A stretch of DNA of 64,000 bases, taken from contig PBIN01000014.1 of the NCBI GenBank assembly GCA_002720855.1, positions 124,001 through 188,000 of the forward strand, written 5' to 3'. The DNA comes from Rhodospirillaceae bacterium. GTDB lineage: Bacteria; Pseudomonadota; Alphaproteobacteria; MPNO01; UBA2964. Both the position numbers and the translations under genes were made by a program. Shown here piece by piece: positions 63,975-64,000 of this stretch; within the stretch, counting starts at the first letter, position 1; each line of letters opens with the position of its first letter. The notes beneath the pieces were generated by a model. That model saw only the letters and a program-made list of their open reading frames with translations, ran no database searches and was not told the DNA's origin.

Positions 63975-64000
63975 ATGAAATTTCGGCCATTGCATGACCG
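63975..64000 (+). CDS. groES: Co-chaperonin GroES, first codons only
   Basis: The ATG at 63975 starts MKFRPLHDR, the standard GroES N-terminus, and the window ends after nine residues. AAGGAA lies eight bases before the ATG as ribosome-binding site. CIRCE and a consensus promoter are upstream, and groEL is expected downstream of the window. Confidence 0.93.

Overview
The window is chromosomal DNA from an alphaproteobacterium of moderate GC, most likely a free-living and perhaps marine member of or near the Rhodospirillales. This is inferred from gene order and protein style: rpmH-rnpA-yidD-yidC-engB-argB, dapD-dapE beside a pyrimidine 5'-nucleotidase, ABC permease-argD-argF-hslO, a DUF2336 protein, and a SAM-II riboswitch before metZ. 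I see no transposase, integrase, phage gene, CRISPR array or rRNA. There is one tRNA (Arg-ACG). Coding density is very high. The only gene-free stretch above 300 bases is 60948-61253, which holds the metZ promoter, SAM-II aptamer and terminator.

Layout. 1-7.8 kb: dnaX (5' end cut), ybaB and recR (recombination and replication), a PKHD dioxygenase, rmuC-nupC on the minus strand, then def-fmt-truA (translation start and tRNA modification). 7.8-11.2 kb: minus-strand lysine/diaminopimelate genes dapD-dapE with a coupled membrane protein and a HAD nucleotidase. 11.3-16.1 kb: a c-di-GMP block (EAL protein, GGDEF protein, DUF2336 protein). 16.2-19.1 kb: a MacB/FtsX-type ABC system whose ATPase gene is frameshifted. 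19.1-24.2 kb: the rpmH operon on the minus strand with a good sigma-70 promoter. 24.3-28.9 kb: a TVP38-type membrane protein plus flavin disulfide reductase, a secreted Cys-repeat peptide, an orphan histidine kinase and a 59-residue membrane protein.

28.9-39.2 kb: metabolic and accessory genes: a PEP-mutase-family lyase, tandem GSTs with a VOC protein, a DMT exporter, a lipoprotein gamma-glutamyltransferase, panB-panC (pantothenate), a Tat-like pectate-lyase-fold protein, a coiled-coil lipoprotein, then tRNA-Arg. 39.3-50 kb: a flippase-like membrane protein, an NTF2-like protein, a CoxG-like protein, a SenA/EgtB-like sulfoxide or selenoneine synthase, and a minus-strand cluster with two molybdenum hydroxylase large subunits flanking an SDR and an ECF sigma/anti-sigma pair. 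50-57 kb: an MscS channel, an ABC-2 permease, argD-argF-hslO and a lipoprotein. 57-64 kb: apaG, folE and trkH, metZ under SAM-II control, a sodium:solute symporter, ctaA (heme A), and the start of groES behind a CIRCE operator.

The points most worth a second look are the Cys-repeat peptide at 26.8 kb, the molybdenum-hydroxylase/ECF/SenA-like cluster, the three-way RNA switch before metZ, the broken ABC ATPase gene, several genes without a usable ATG, and perfect 17-bp inverted repeats at 39056 and 50012.
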